NCBI GenBank assembly: GCA_016926255.1
Contig: JAFGOY010000011.1
Location: forward strand, 124,001 to 188,000
DNA from: Anaerolineae bacterium
GTDB lineage: Bacteria; Chloroflexota; Anaerolineae; Aggregatilineales; UBA3940
Length of the DNA stretch: 64,000 nt
Direction: 5' to 3'
A program made the translations under genes and the position numbers. The notes beneath the pieces were generated by a model. It was given only the letters and a program-made list of their open reading frames with translations, searched no databases and had not been told where the DNA came from. Shown piece after piece: positions 44,621-53,194 of the stretch (positions are counted from its first letter, which is position 1; each line of letters starts with the position of its first letter).

Positions 44621-46048
44621 TCAAACAAGGTGCAGCGCCCGCGCTATCCAGGTGATCGCCCCGGTCGTGATCAGGCCCATCACCACCGGCAGCAGCGTAG
44701 CGACTGTCGTCCATTTCAGGCTCTTCGTTTCCTGATAGATAGTCATAATGGTCGTCGAGCACGGGTTGTGCATCAGGCTGAACAACATCAGGTTGATGCC
44801 GGTCAGCAGCGTCCAGCCGCCCAACCCGACCAGCACGCTGGCGGTTTCGCGGGCAGTATCGAACTCGATCATTACTCCGGCGTCGGCTCCGGCGGCCCGC
44901 CCGACCATCAGGGTCAGCATCAAAATGGTCGGGATGACGATCTCGTTGGCCGGGATAGCGACGACATAGGCCAGCAGAATCACCCCGTTCAGGCCGACGA
45001 ACCAGCCAATCGGATCGAGGAAAGTGACGAGGTGTTCGGCGATACTCACCCCGGAAATGTCGATATTGCCCAGCAGCCAGATCACCGCACCGGCGGGAGC
45101 AGCCATGGTCACAGCGCGCCACAGGACGATCAGCGTGCGGTCAATGACCGAGGTGTAGAGCGTCCGCAGGATTTGCGGCGGTCGATAAGGCGGCAGTTCC
45201 AGGCTGAACGTCGATGCTTCGCCCTTCAGGACCGTCTTGGTCAGCCCCCACGAGACGCCGAAGGTCAGCCCGACCCCCAGCACGGCTACCCCCAGCACGG
45301 CAAGCATCGACGCGGTCGCCGACCACACAGGCGGCACCAGCGCACCGATAAAAATCGTGGCGATCAAAATCTGGGTCGGCCAGCGGCCATTACACAGTGA
45401 AAAGTTGTTGGTAATGATCGCCAGCAGACGTTCGCGAGGGCTGTCGATGATCCGCGTGGCGATCACCCCGGCGGCGTTGCAGCCAAAGCCCATCGTCATC
45501 GTCAGGGCCTGTTTACCATGCGCCCCGGCCTTCGCAAAAGCACGGTCGAGGTTGAAGGCGACACGCGGCAGATAGCCGAAATCTTCGAGCAGCGTGAACA
45601 GCGGGAAGAAGATCGCCATCGGGGGCAGCATCACTGAGGTGACCCAGGCTACGGCCAGGTAAACGCCGTCGACCAGGAAGCCTTCTATCCACCAGGGCGC
45701 AGCAATCGCTTGGAACGCAGTATGCAGCCAGTTGTACACCCAGTCGAGCAGCAGGGTTGCCAGCCAGCCGGAAGGGATGTTCGCCCCGGAAATGGTCAGC
45801 CAGAGGACGACTCCCAGCATCAGCACCATGATCGGCAGACCCCAGACCGGGCTGGTCAGCACGCGATCCAGCGCACGGTCGAGGTTGAACCTGCCTGCCT
45901 GCCCTGTCTGTGAGACAACCTTATCGGCGACCTCCGCCGCCTGCTGGTAAATATCTTCGATGAACCGGCTGTGTGAATCACCCAACTCGCCGCGCAGCGC
46001 ATCGGCGCGGGAGAGCAGTTCTTCGGGAGTAGTGGCTTGTTCGCTCAT
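44621..46048 (-). CDS. FeoB-type ferrous iron permease subunit (membrane part only)
   Basis: A 475-residue protein equal to the membrane half of FeoB. A ~75-residue cytoplasmic N-terminus precedes about ten transmembrane segments with two Gate domains. The first gate signature is GFGCNAAGVIATRIID, and the usual SAR-LP signature reads SLCNGRWPTQ. The second gate region contains IPANEIVIPTILML. The GTP-binding domain is encoded by the preceding gene, overlapping by 4 bases (ATGA). Transport of Fe2+ is the likely role, with metal identity inferred from FeoA and the operator. Confidence 0.88.
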   Translation of the reverse strand: MSEQATTPEELLSRADALRGELGDSHSRFIEDIYQQAAEVADKVVSQTGQAGRFNLDRALDRVLTSPVWGLPIMVLMLGVVLWLTISGANIPSGWLATLLLDWVYNWLHTAFQAIAAPWWIEGFLVDGVYLAVAWVTSVMLPPMAIFFPLFTLLEDFGYLPRVAFNLDRAFAKAGAHGKQALTMTMGFGCNAAGVIATRIIDSPRERLLAIITNNFSLCNGRWPTQILIATIFIGALVPPVWSATASMLAVLGVAVLGVGLTFGVSWGLTKTVLKGEASTFSLELPPYRPPQILRTLYTSVIDRTLIVLWRAVTMAAPAGAVIWLLGNIDISGVSIAEHLVTFLDPIGWFVGLNGVILLAYVVAIPANEIVIPTILMLTLMVGRAAGADAGVMIEFDTARETASVLVGLGGWTLLTGINLMLFSLMHNPCSTTIMTIYQETKSLKWTTVATLLPVVMGLITTGAITWIARALHLV

Positions 46049-46890
46049 GCGGCTGTCCCCTGTAAAGCGAATGCCGGATCGCCGTTCTGCCCCCTGACCA
46101 TGTTGAGCAGTTCTCCGGTTCTTACTGCCTTTTCGATCCGTTCGTCGCCGTCCAGCAACCTGATCGCCACCCAGCGAGCGTTCGGCAGGCCGGGGTAGAG
46201 CGATTCAATCGACCTAGTCACCTCACCAACCGCCTGCCCGAACTGAGAATCGTAAACCTTCAGTCGGTTGGGGCGGCTGATCAACTGGCCTGTTGCCATA
46301 TCAGAGACAATTTTGATCAAATCATCGATCCCCCTGCCATTACGGGCCGCCGTCGGCACGACGGGGACGCCCAGTTCACGGGAAAGCTGCCGCGCGCTGA
46401 TTTCTAAACCATGCCGTTCGGCCTCATCGATCAGGTTTAGATCGATCACCACCCGGTCGGCGATCTCCATCACCTGGTAAGCGAGGTTGAGATTGCGTTC
46501 TAGCCGGGTTGCATCGACTACTACAACAGTGACATCGGGGCGGCCAAACAGGATGAAGTTCCGGGCGATCTCCTCGTCTTCGCTGGTTGCCAGCAGCGAA
46601 TAAGTGCCGGGCAAATCGACCAGTTTGTAGACGTATTCGCCGTACTTGTACAGCCCTTCCATCCGGGTAACGGTTTTGCCCGGCCAGTTGCCGGTGTGCT
46701 GGCGAAGGCCGGTCAGTGCGTTGAAAACGGTGCTTTTGCCGGTATTGGGATTACCCGCCAGTGCCACCGCGAAATGCCATTTGCCGCTGTTGATCCCCAT
46801 TTTGATAAGCTGTGCCCGCGCACAACCATCGCACATTGGGTGTAGAGCCTGATTTGATTCACTCATCACCGCGATCTTTTCCATGTTCAT
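46045..46890 (-). CDS. FeoB-type GTPase subunit (stand-alone)
   Basis: A 281-residue protein with the G domain of FeoB: G1 GNPNTGKST, G2-region PGKTVTRMEG, G3 DLPGTYS, and G4 NLID where NxxD is expected. A helical GDI-like region with SIESLYPGLPNARWVAIRLL follows. The N-terminus has CDGC that could bind metal. Its start overlaps the FeoA stop by one base (TAATG), and its end overlaps the permease start. FeoB is usually one chain; here the two halves are separate genes in correct order. Confidence 0.9.
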   Translation of the reverse strand: MNMEKIAVMSESNQALHPMCDGCARAQLIKMGINSGKWHFAVALAGNPNTGKSTVFNALTGLRQHTGNWPGKTVTRMEGLYKYGEYVYKLVDLPGTYSLLATSEDEEIARNFILFGRPDVTVVVVDATRLERNLNLAYQVMEIADRVVIDLNLIDEAERHGLEISARQLSRELGVPVVPTAARNGRGIDDLIKIVSDMATGQLISRPNRLKVYDSQFGQAVGEVTRSIESLYPGLPNARWVAIRLLDGDERIEKAVRTGELLNMVRGQNGDPAFALQGTAA

Positions 46891-47168
46891 TATTCCTCTA
46901 CCAGTTTGATTACGATCTGGCGGGTCTGCACTTTCCTCAAGGCGATCAGCGACCCCCGAATGCGAAACGCTACGGGGTCGCCCAGCGCGCTCCTGAATTC
47001 GGCGGTGACGCGCGTTCCGGGTACCATGCCCAGATCCATCAAGCGACGGCGTTCTTCGCCGTCGATCGCCAGGTGATCGATCACCGCGATGCGACCGGGC
47101 TTGAGTTCAGAGAGCCTCCAGGTCGTCTTTTCTTCTTCCAATGGTTCAGTTCTTACCTGTTCTTCCAT
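46890..47168 (-). CDS. feoA: Ferrous iron transport protein A
   Basis: A 92-residue protein with an SH3-like FeoA domain: RLMDLGMVPGTRVTAEF and IRGSLIALRK. It assists FeoB. It is first in the operon behind a promoter with a DtxR-like operator. Confidence 0.9.
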   Translation of the reverse strand: MEEQVRTEPLEEEKTTWRLSELKPGRIAVIDHLAIDGEERRRLMDLGMVPGTRVTAEFRSALGDPVAFRIRGSLIALRKVQTRQIVIKLVEE

Positions 47169-47198
47169 AAGTAGCTCGATATCCTGGTACCTCTACTA

Positions 47199-47220
47199 AA
47201 TTTAGGACTACCTAAAATTA
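47199..47220 (-). promoter_or_regulatory. DtxR/IdeR/MntR-like operator of the feo operon
   Basis: TTTAGG-ACTA-CCTAAA (47202-47217) is a perfect 6-bp inverted repeat, extended to 9-bp arms with one mismatch. It matches the TTAGG/CCTAA half-sites of iron-dependent DtxR-family repressors. It overlaps the -10, so bound repressor would block feoA transcription. Confidence 0.65.
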
Positions 47221-47245
47221 TATTTATTGATAATTCAAATGTCAA
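47217..47245 (-). promoter_or_regulatory. Promoter of the feo operon
   Basis: On the minus strand: a perfect TTGACA -35 (47240-47245), a 17-base spacer, then TAAATT -10 (47217-47222), about 49 bases before the feoA ATG. Confidence 0.65.
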
Positions 47246-47285
47246 CTTTTTATTGTTAAAGTTTTGATATTAAGCAAACTAAAAC

Positions 47286-47316
47286 AAAAAAGCGGCTCGA
47301 AAGCCGCTCTTTTTAC
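47286..47316 (-). terminator. Terminator of the SH3b/SGNH-like gene upstream of feo
   Basis: AGAGCGGCTTTCGAGCCGCT with T/A runs on both sides; on the minus strand it follows the SH3b gene stop at 47358 and precedes feoA. Confidence 0.8.
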
Positions 47317-47357
47317 TTAACGATGTTGTGTTGTTTGGTTGCGACTACGTCAGCCGA

Positions 47358-48827
47358 TCACCAGATGGTGTTACTCATCACCGCGTGGAGCACTTCGAGG
47401 GCTTCCAGGTTGCGGCGTGTCATCCCGGCTCGCAGACTGGTATCGGTAAAATGTGTGGGACTCTCCCGATCAGGCAGGGTAAGGTGATAGGTCATATCAA
47501 CGCCGCGTGAGGGCAGTGATTCGGTCGTCATGTGGAAATCCCACAGGGGGACGTTTTGTTCCTGGGCCAGGAGGCGGATCGACTCGTTCATCGAGTCGAC
47601 GTGGGGGTGCGCCCCGGCCTGGAAGGGCAGCGTGCTGAGAATGGGAACCACGCCCTGGGAAACCGAAAACTCGATCACTTCCTTAACGTCATAGTAGTAA
47701 TCGCTGCCCGGCCCGTTTTCGTATTCGGCTGTGCGCACCATGATCAGGGCAAAGGCGGGCTGCCATGTGCGGTACTCGCAGGCGAGTGGGTTCTCGTCGG
47801 GCAGACAGGCGTTGGGATTGGCCCACAACGGATCGAGAATGGCCCACACGGGGAAACCCTCTTTCGCCGCCTGCCCGGTATGCCCAAACGAACCAGAGAA
47901 CCAATTGATCACGACTTCCAGGTAGTCATATCCGTACAGTTCGTAGACACCGTTGTCAAAGGGCTTGAGGAAATCCGGTGAGGCCGTCTCGCAGTCCCCT
48001 ACGGTGGTAAAGGCGTTGGCCCGCTTGCCCGTCTGCTGGCCGCGTGTGAAGATACTCCGAACATTGGCCCCTACCCGGCTCAGAGGTGCCGAGTATGCCC
48101 CTGGAGCAGATACAACCGCCGGCGGAATGGGGGTCGGCGGCGGAGGCGTGACTACCGACTGCTGGGAGGTGATGGTTGTATTGAGATCGGCCTGGGGAAC
48201 CTCGACCAGATTGCCGGTAAGGGTCACATACCAGCTTGCCAGCCAGCCGCGCGAGTCTTCGTACTCAACATAAAGCCACACTTTATCACCGACAGTGTGC
48301 TGAAACAGAACATACGTCACACTTCCCGCCGGCACGACAGTGGATCGTTCGTAGTTCGTTCCTGGCCCGGTTCGGAGATTCATATCATAGATTGGCTTCG
48401 CGATGACAGAACTTGCGGGTTCACCACTGGCCGGTGCAGTTCCCGCTGCCGGTGGAGGGTCTGTCGTAACAGAAGACGGGCTGTAATTAGCATTGATCGG
48501 GACGGACAGTAAATCGCCAGTAAAGGTGCAGTAGGCGGCGGCGATCCAGCCCTGGGTGCCGTTGTTGTCGATCAATACCCAGGTCGCAGCTTCATTCCGA
48601 CCCAACACGGGAACCGTATCGTCTTTATAAACGGTTCCGATCTGCTCGTAGTCTGTTCCGGGGCCGGATCGAACGCGCAGGTTCCAGGTTGCCCTGGCCT
48701 GCACGGTTTCCTGCGCTTCGGTACTGCTGGCAAAAGCCGTTGCCAGCGGCAGCGATATGGCCAGCACAGCGGCGGTGATCAACATGAAACGGATAAACCG
48801 AAGTATTGATTGTTTTTTTATCATCAT
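47358..48827 (-). CDS. Secreted protein: two SH3b domains and an SGNH-like domain
   Basis: A 489-residue protein. A signal peptide (about 1-40) is followed by two bacterial SH3 domains with NLRVRSGPGTDYEQIG and NLRTGPGTNYERS, typical of cell-wall binding. A Pro/Thr linker leads to a C-terminal ~250-residue domain like that of the SGNH-like protein at 49588-50643. The motif I position reads TVGDCETASPDFL, with Cys where GDSL enzymes have Ser. The GTND element of the paralogue is MVRTAEYE here, and the last DxxH motif is not evident, so this copy is probably not a normal esterase. A conserved Cys pair (NACLP ... LACEYR) is shared. Confidence 0.72.
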   Translation of the reverse strand: MMIKKQSILRFIRFMLITAAVLAISLPLATAFASSTEAQETVQARATWNLRVRSGPGTDYEQIGTVYKDDTVPVLGRNEAATWVLIDNNGTQGWIAAAYCTFTGDLLSVPINANYSPSSVTTDPPPAAGTAPASGEPASSVIAKPIYDMNLRTGPGTNYERSTVVPAGSVTYVLFQHTVGDKVWLYVEYEDSRGWLASWYVTLTGNLVEVPQADLNTTITSQQSVVTPPPPTPIPPAVVSAPGAYSAPLSRVGANVRSIFTRGQQTGKRANAFTTVGDCETASPDFLKPFDNGVYELYGYDYLEVVINWFSGSFGHTGQAAKEGFPVWAILDPLWANPNACLPDENPLACEYRTWQPAFALIMVRTAEYENGPGSDYYYDVKEVIEFSVSQGVVPILSTLPFQAGAHPHVDSMNESIRLLAQEQNVPLWDFHMTTESLPSRGVDMTYHLTLPDRESPTHFTDTSLRAGMTRRNLEALEVLHAVMSNTIW

Positions 48828-48868
48828 CTTTTCTTCCGAAGTTACCTATTCCAAACGAGTCGATCGAT

Positions 48869-49507
48869 CTACCAGGCCAATGTACCCTGGTATTGATATA
48901 TATAATTGCAGGTTGGATCATCGTCCGGAGTCAGCGTATAGGTTGCCGACATCGCTCCTGCATCGATGAAAGTTACGTTGATAGCCAGCGTGAATCCTCG
49001 CAGGAAGGCCGGACCGCCGCCCTGATAGTGATTCGGTTCGACGGGCGACAGCGTGTAGGTATTGCCATCCTGTCCGCGCCAAGTGAGGCTTCCCCCGGCG
49101 GGCGCAAGTGCCACCATCGACGCGCAAAAGTCGATCACGTCCCCACCCGCGCATGACCCGCTCATGGTGCTGCTGGTTGGGGTGATGTTCCACACCGAGT
49201 TTGTCGACGGTGCGAAATTGCTGGATTCGATAGGTTGCCCATCGACTTCAATGATTGGTGTAGGGGTTTCGATTCCAACGGGTTCTTCGGCAGGCTCATC
49301 GGTTGGCACCGGTTCGTCGGTTGGAGCAGGTTCAGGTGTATCGGTTGGTGCAGGCAAATCGGTGGGAATGGGGGTCGGTTCAGGTGCATCGGTCGGCTCG
49401 ACTACCGCTGGAGGGGATGTCGGGGTGGGTTCCGGTGCGCCATCACACCCCACAATACTGAAAGCTATCGCCGACAATAAAACCATAACAATAAAAAGAC
49501 GCTTCAT
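48869..49507 (-). CDS. Lipoprotein with Pro/Thr-Glu linker, unknown function
   Basis: A 212-residue protein. The signal peptide ends in the lipobox IVGC, followed by a ~60-residue low-complexity linker (PTDEPVPTDEP repeats). The C-terminal ~125 residues form a beta-rich domain with two or three disulphide-capable Cys (CAGGDVIDFC, DPTCNY). GGGAG precedes ATG 49507; a TTG at 49510 is less likely. It lies between two SGNH-like genes, so a role at the cell surface with them is plausible. Confidence 0.7.
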   Translation of the reverse strand: MKRLFIVMVLLSAIAFSIVGCDGAPEPTPTSPPAVVEPTDAPEPTPIPTDLPAPTDTPEPAPTDEPVPTDEPAEEPVGIETPTPIIEVDGQPIESSNFAPSTNSVWNITPTSSTMSGSCAGGDVIDFCASMVALAPAGGSLTWRGQDGNTYTLSPVEPNHYQGGGPAFLRGFTLAINVTFIDAGAMSATYTLTPDDDPTCNYIYQYQGTLAW

Positions 49508-49587
49508 CAACCGCTCCCTTCCATCAACAAATTAGGCTTTGTCCTTCCAATATGATACCCGCTACCAATCGATTCAGTCTACAGATT

Positions 49588-50643
49588 TTACCCGCCTGGG
49601 GCGATCAGCGCCTTCCGCAGCGCATCGAGCGCGGTCAGCGTGGTCAGGTTGTGGACGGTGATCCCGTACTGGAGGTGAGCGTCGTCGAAGCAGGCCAGGC
49701 AGCCGTCGCCGGGCACCGTCAGATGCGTGACATCCTCCGTATTGACGCCGTCGTCGGGTAGATCGCTCAGGGCCAGCCAGAGATTGATCAGCGGAATATC
49801 GTACTCAGCCGCGAGCCGGACGACGATCCGGTTGTAGTCGATGCTCTCCTCGGCCCGGTCGAGCCGGGTGGGGAAGGTCGACAGCACCGGCAGCACGTTC
49901 TGCGCGAGTGTTTCCTCGATAATGTTGCGCAGGTAGCTCTCGTACTTTTCGGCGTCGAAATAGTAGACGTCGTTGGTGCCGAACATGATCAGCGCGATGG
50001 CGGGATTGGAAAGGCGGTATTCGCAGGCCAGCGGAATCTCACCGGCTTCGCAGAAGGTCGGATTGGCCCAGGTCTGGTCAAGCGGCCCGGCGGTTGTGCA
50101 TCCGCTCGCCGCCGCCAATCCGGGGTTGGAAAACGAGTTGACCGGGTTCCCTTCGATCTCGCGTACGGTGACCGCACCGAAAGTGTCGACGGTTTCCTGC
50201 AAGTCGGCGTAATTGCCCAGGTCGTAGCCGCCGGTACCGAGCGGCGTCAGGAAGTTGGGCGAGGCAGTCATACAGTCGCCGACTTTCGAGAACACCTGCG
50301 GATTGCGTCCCTGTGCCAGCGCCTCCCGGTAGATGTCGAGTGCATGCTCGGAGACGGTGGGCAGAATCGGGGCGGATTCGAGGGTCATCTGTTCGACTAT
50401 CATCTCAGGTGGATCGCCAAGATCGGGGGTCTCGGTGATTTCGACCGTCTCGGCTGGTGCATCCGTCGGCGTCGGGGTGGCCTGATCAGGCTGGCAGGCA
50501 GACAGCAGAATCAACAGTCCGCAGATAACGAGCGAAATCGCCAGTTGTCGGGATAGTTTTGTAGAAAAACCGGGGGTAGGGGCGACCCTGGCGGTCGCCC
50601 AGGCCGCTGCTGTATCTACCCTACCGGTAAAACCTTCAGTCAC
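49588..50643 (-). CDS. SGNH-like lipoprotein with GDC in place of GDS
   Basis: A ~351-residue protein. The lipobox is LLSAC, then a Thr/Pro linker, then an SGNH-like domain. Motif I is SKVGDCMTASPNFL (Ser nucleophile position is Cys), motif III is IMFGTNDVYYF, and the DxxH motif may be DDAHLQYG. The exact start is unclear: the only standard start before the signal peptide is GTG at 50643, which overlaps the methyltransferase stop (GTGACTGA). The first ~34 codons would then read through a palindromic repeat at 50575-50625. Surface acyl- or acetyl-esterase activity is possible but unproven. Confidence 0.7.
   Translation of the reverse strand: MTEGFTGRVDTAAAWATARVAPTPGFSTKLSRQLAISLVICGLLILLSACQPDQATPTPTDAPAETVEITETPDLGDPPEMIVEQMTLESAPILPTVSEHALDIYREALAQGRNPQVFSKVGDCMTASPNFLTPLGTGGYDLGNYADLQETVDTFGAVTVREIEGNPVNSFSNPGLAAASGCTTAGPLDQTWANPTFCEAGEIPLACEYRLSNPAIALIMFGTNDVYYFDAEKYESYLRNIIEETLAQNVLPVLSTFPTRLDRAEESIDYNRIVVRLAAEYDIPLINLWLALSDLPDDGVNTEDVTHLTVPGDGCLACFDDAHLQYGITVHNLTTLTALDALRKALIAPGG
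50575..50625. repeat. REP-like nested palindrome at the methyltransferase/SGNH junction
   Basis: The inner stem GGGCGACC-CTGGC-GGTCGCCC (50580-50600) and outer arms GGTAGGG (50575) and CCCTACC (50619) form a nested structure. It lies within the predicted N-terminal coding region of the SGNH-like gene. Confidence 0.55.
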
Positions 50644-51517
50644 CTTCTTCACGACTCTTTTTCCCCCATACCACAAAAGCCAACCCCCACCTCTCCGGGC
50701 AGGTCCACGGATCGCGGCCTGAGATCGCGCCATAAATGCCCAGCAAAACGCGCCAGCAGGCCATCAGCACTTTTTCCGCGTCGGGCGACATCGGAGAGAA
50801 GGGGAAATCATACGAGTGCGACACCAGCGGCATGGGGAATGTCCCGTAGCTGCCGACATCGTCCAGACCGAGCGACCGGTAAATTTCGAGATAGTGTTTG
50901 CTGTCGTATTCATTGCGATACAGCGCGGGCTTGGCAGGTGGTGTTGCTCGCTTCTTCCCACCGATCACCTGCCCCAGCCAGTGAATCAGGCGCAGCAGCA
51001 GGTTGATCGGAATGGCAAGCGTTTGGACGGAGATTGCCCGTTCGGGCACGATGTAATTCAGCAGCACGCCTCCCGGCTTGAGGATGCGAATTTGCTCCGC
51101 GCAGGGCGTGCGGACATCGTCGAAGTGTTCCATCAGGCCGATGCTGGTGATCACGTCAACGGAATTGTCGTCAAAGGGCAGGCGCAACACGTCGCCGACG
51201 ATGTAGCTGGCCGAGAGATCGTCACGCTCGAAGTTGTAGCGTCCGCTGGCTAAGGCCGTCGCCGAGGTATCGAGCAGGCAGGTATCGAACCCGGCATCGG
51301 CAAAGAAGGCGGCCATGCTGCCCCGCCCTGCCCCGACTTCGAGCGCCACCCCGGATCGGACATTACCTAAAATCGACCGGAATACCCGCCAGTGGTTCTG
51401 AAAGGCGAACTGCACCTGATGATCGGGTTTCCCACGCTTGAAGTGGTAGCGCTTCGTTTCCGGGCGGATGCGCCAGCTTGTATCAAAGGTATCGACATCA
51501 CCGCTTCGTAGGTTCAT
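50636..51517 (-). CDS. SAM-dependent methyltransferase of the nonulosonic acid locus
   Basis: A 293-residue class I methyltransferase. Motif I is LEVGAGRGSMAAFF, then LLDTSATALASG, VGDVLRLPFDDNSVDVI and the GLMEHFDD element. The start overlaps the dehydrogenase stop by 4 bases (ATGA), so it is co-transcribed. Linkage suggests O-methylation of a surface sugar or an intermediate, but the family is broad. Confidence 0.85.
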   Translation of the reverse strand: MNLRSGDVDTFDTSWRIRPETKRYHFKRGKPDHQVQFAFQNHWRVFRSILGNVRSGVALEVGAGRGSMAAFFADAGFDTCLLDTSATALASGRYNFERDDLSASYIVGDVLRLPFDDNSVDVITSIGLMEHFDDVRTPCAEQIRILKPGGVLLNYIVPERAISVQTLAIPINLLLRLIHWLGQVIGGKKRATPPAKPALYRNEYDSKHYLEIYRSLGLDDVGSYGTFPMPLVSHSYDFPFSPMSPDAEKVLMACWRVLLGIYGAISGRDPWTCPERWGLAFVVWGKKSREEGD

Positions 51518-52494
51518 TCCGTCTCTCTTGGTTCAGGCACCCACCCCCGGCGGCGGCAGTGATTGGCAAGTTTCCGGGCCATAAAGCGTTCGGTGCGGGC
51601 CATCGATTCGAAGGTCGCGCCGCCGATATGGGGCGTAATGATCAGGTTGTCGTGGGCGCGAGCATAGGCGAGCAGCGGGTGATCGTGCAGGCTGGCGGCG
51701 ATCAACTCGCCTTCGACCACGTCGAGCGCGGCCCCGACCAGCTTCCCCGATTGCAGCGCGTCGAGCAGCGCCGACGAATCGACCACCGCGCCGCGCGCGG
51801 TATTGATCAGCACCGCGCCGGGCCTGCAATGTGCGAATAGATCGGAATCGAATAGATGGGTGGTTTCTTCGTTAAGCGGCACGTGCAGGCTGATCACGTC
51901 ACTCCGGTCGCAGAGTTCTTCGAGCGTGCCGACCGCCTCGACTGTCCCGTCGATCAGGACGTAAGGATCGTAAGCGAGGACGGTCATCTCGAATGCTTTC
52001 CCGTAGCGGGCAACCATGCTCCCCAACCGGCCATAACCGACGATCCCTAGCGTGGAGCCGCGCATCTCGTGCCCACGCATCTGTTCCCGATCCCACTCAC
52101 CCGATGCGCCCATCTTCGCCGCCGGGATCAATTTGCGCCGGAGCGCCAGCAGCAGCGCCCAGGTTTGTTCAGCGGTAGCGGTGATTGTGCGGAGAAACTC
52201 AGTTTCGCCGCGCAGCGTCAGCGCGTCGATACAGCGTTCCTGTATCGCGTTGAGATCAAGGTGATCGACACCCGTGGTCGCTGAAACTACAGCCTTCAGT
52301 TCGGGGGCCGCGTCGATCATTTCCCGGTCAACCCGGTGCCCCAGCCGAATGATCAGGATGTCTATATTAGCGAGACTGTCGAGCAGTTCTTTCCGGCTGA
52401 GGGTTCGATCATCGAAGACCGCGCCCAGCGTTCCCAGCGTGGCACGCGCTTCGGCGTCGTAGCGATCGGGTTCGGCGTTGAGGATACGAAGCAT
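51514..52494 (-). CDS. D-isomer 2-hydroxyacid dehydrogenase
   Basis: A 326-residue NAD-dependent dehydrogenase of the phosphoglycerate dehydrogenase type. GIVGYGRLGSMVARYGKAF binds NAD. Catalytic Arg is in NTARGAVVD, Glu in DVVEGE, and His in TPHIGGAT. The start overlaps the neuA stop (TGATG). No ACT or other regulatory domain, so it is unlikely to be the main SerA. Position in the locus suggests action on a sugar-acid or 2-keto acid intermediate, which is inference. Confidence 0.88.
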   Translation of the reverse strand: MLRILNAEPDRYDAEARATLGTLGAVFDDRTLSRKELLDSLANIDILIIRLGHRVDREMIDAAPELKAVVSATTGVDHLDLNAIQERCIDALTLRGETEFLRTITATAEQTWALLLALRRKLIPAAKMGASGEWDREQMRGHEMRGSTLGIVGYGRLGSMVARYGKAFEMTVLAYDPYVLIDGTVEAVGTLEELCDRSDVISLHVPLNEETTHLFDSDLFAHCRPGAVLINTARGAVVDSSALLDALQSGKLVGAALDVVEGELIAASLHDHPLLAYARAHDNLIITPHIGGATFESMARTERFMARKLANHCRRRGWVPEPRETE

Positions 52495-53192
52495 CAGCCC
52501 TGATCTCCTGTTTTGAGCAGCGCCTCGGCGCGGACGAGGTCGGCGCGGGTATCAACGTTGACCGAGCGTTCCTCCGGCATTACCACAGCCCGGAGCCGAT
52601 CACCGTAAAAGGATCGCCGTTCGTGCAGCACGTCCCGATCCACCAGATAGATCGCCCCGTTGCGCACGTAAACCGGCGGGTAATCCTGCCGGTGGTGCTG
52701 GCGGGCCGCTTCCGGCATCAACAGGCGCGGCGTACTACCATCGAGTAAATACATGTAATACGGGTGGGTCGATTCCAGCTTATAGATCGAGATCACCGAA
52801 TCGGCCTGCTCTCTCTGATAAAGCCTGATCGCTGCCTGAATGTCTTCCGAACGGCGCAGGGGACAGGTCGGTTGGAGCAGCAGAAAAGCGTCATAGGGCT
52901 GGTCGGTCGATTCTTCCATAAAGTCGAGCGCGTGGAGGGCTACATCAATGGCGCTGGCTGTGTCGGTAGCCAGTTCGGGCGGTCTCATGAAAGGCACCGC
53001 CGCATTGTAACGGTGGGCAACCCAGGCAATTTCCTCGTCGTCGGTGGAGACGATCAGATCGGTTAGCTGCGGGGTGCCCAGCGCAGCCAGAATGGTATGG
53101 GCGATCAGGGGGTGTTTGCCCAGTTGGAGGACATTTTTTCGGGGCAGGCCCTTCGACCCACCCCGTGCCGGGATAACCGCCAGAGCGCGCAT
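52494..53192 (-). CDS. neuA: CMP-nonulosonic acid (sialic-type) cytidylyltransferase
   Basis: A 232-residue enzyme that activates a nine-carbon sugar acid with CTP. The N-terminal signature IPARGGSKGLPRKN is diagnostic for the NeuA/LegF/PseF group. LLQPTCPLRRSEDI and RSVNVDTRADL are also conserved. It begins 2 bases after neuC and ends overlapping the dehydrogenase start. Whether the sugar is neuraminic, legionaminic or another nonulosonic acid cannot be told. Confidence 0.92.
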   Translation of the reverse strand: MRALAVIPARGGSKGLPRKNVLQLGKHPLIAHTILAALGTPQLTDLIVSTDDEEIAWVAHRYNAAVPFMRPPELATDTASAIDVALHALDFMEESTDQPYDAFLLLQPTCPLRRSEDIQAAIRLYQREQADSVISIYKLESTHPYYMYLLDGSTPRLLMPEAARQHHRQDYPPVYVRNGAIYLVDRDVLHERRSFYGDRLRAVVMPEERSVNVDTRADLVRAEALLKTGDQG

Positions 53193-53194
53193 GA

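Noticed and set aside
44607..45122. N-terminal extension of the ICMT-like gene into feoB
   Set aside because: The translated extension is Arg/Asp-rich frame-shadow of the FeoB permease; a GTG with ribosome site at 44606 fits the family.
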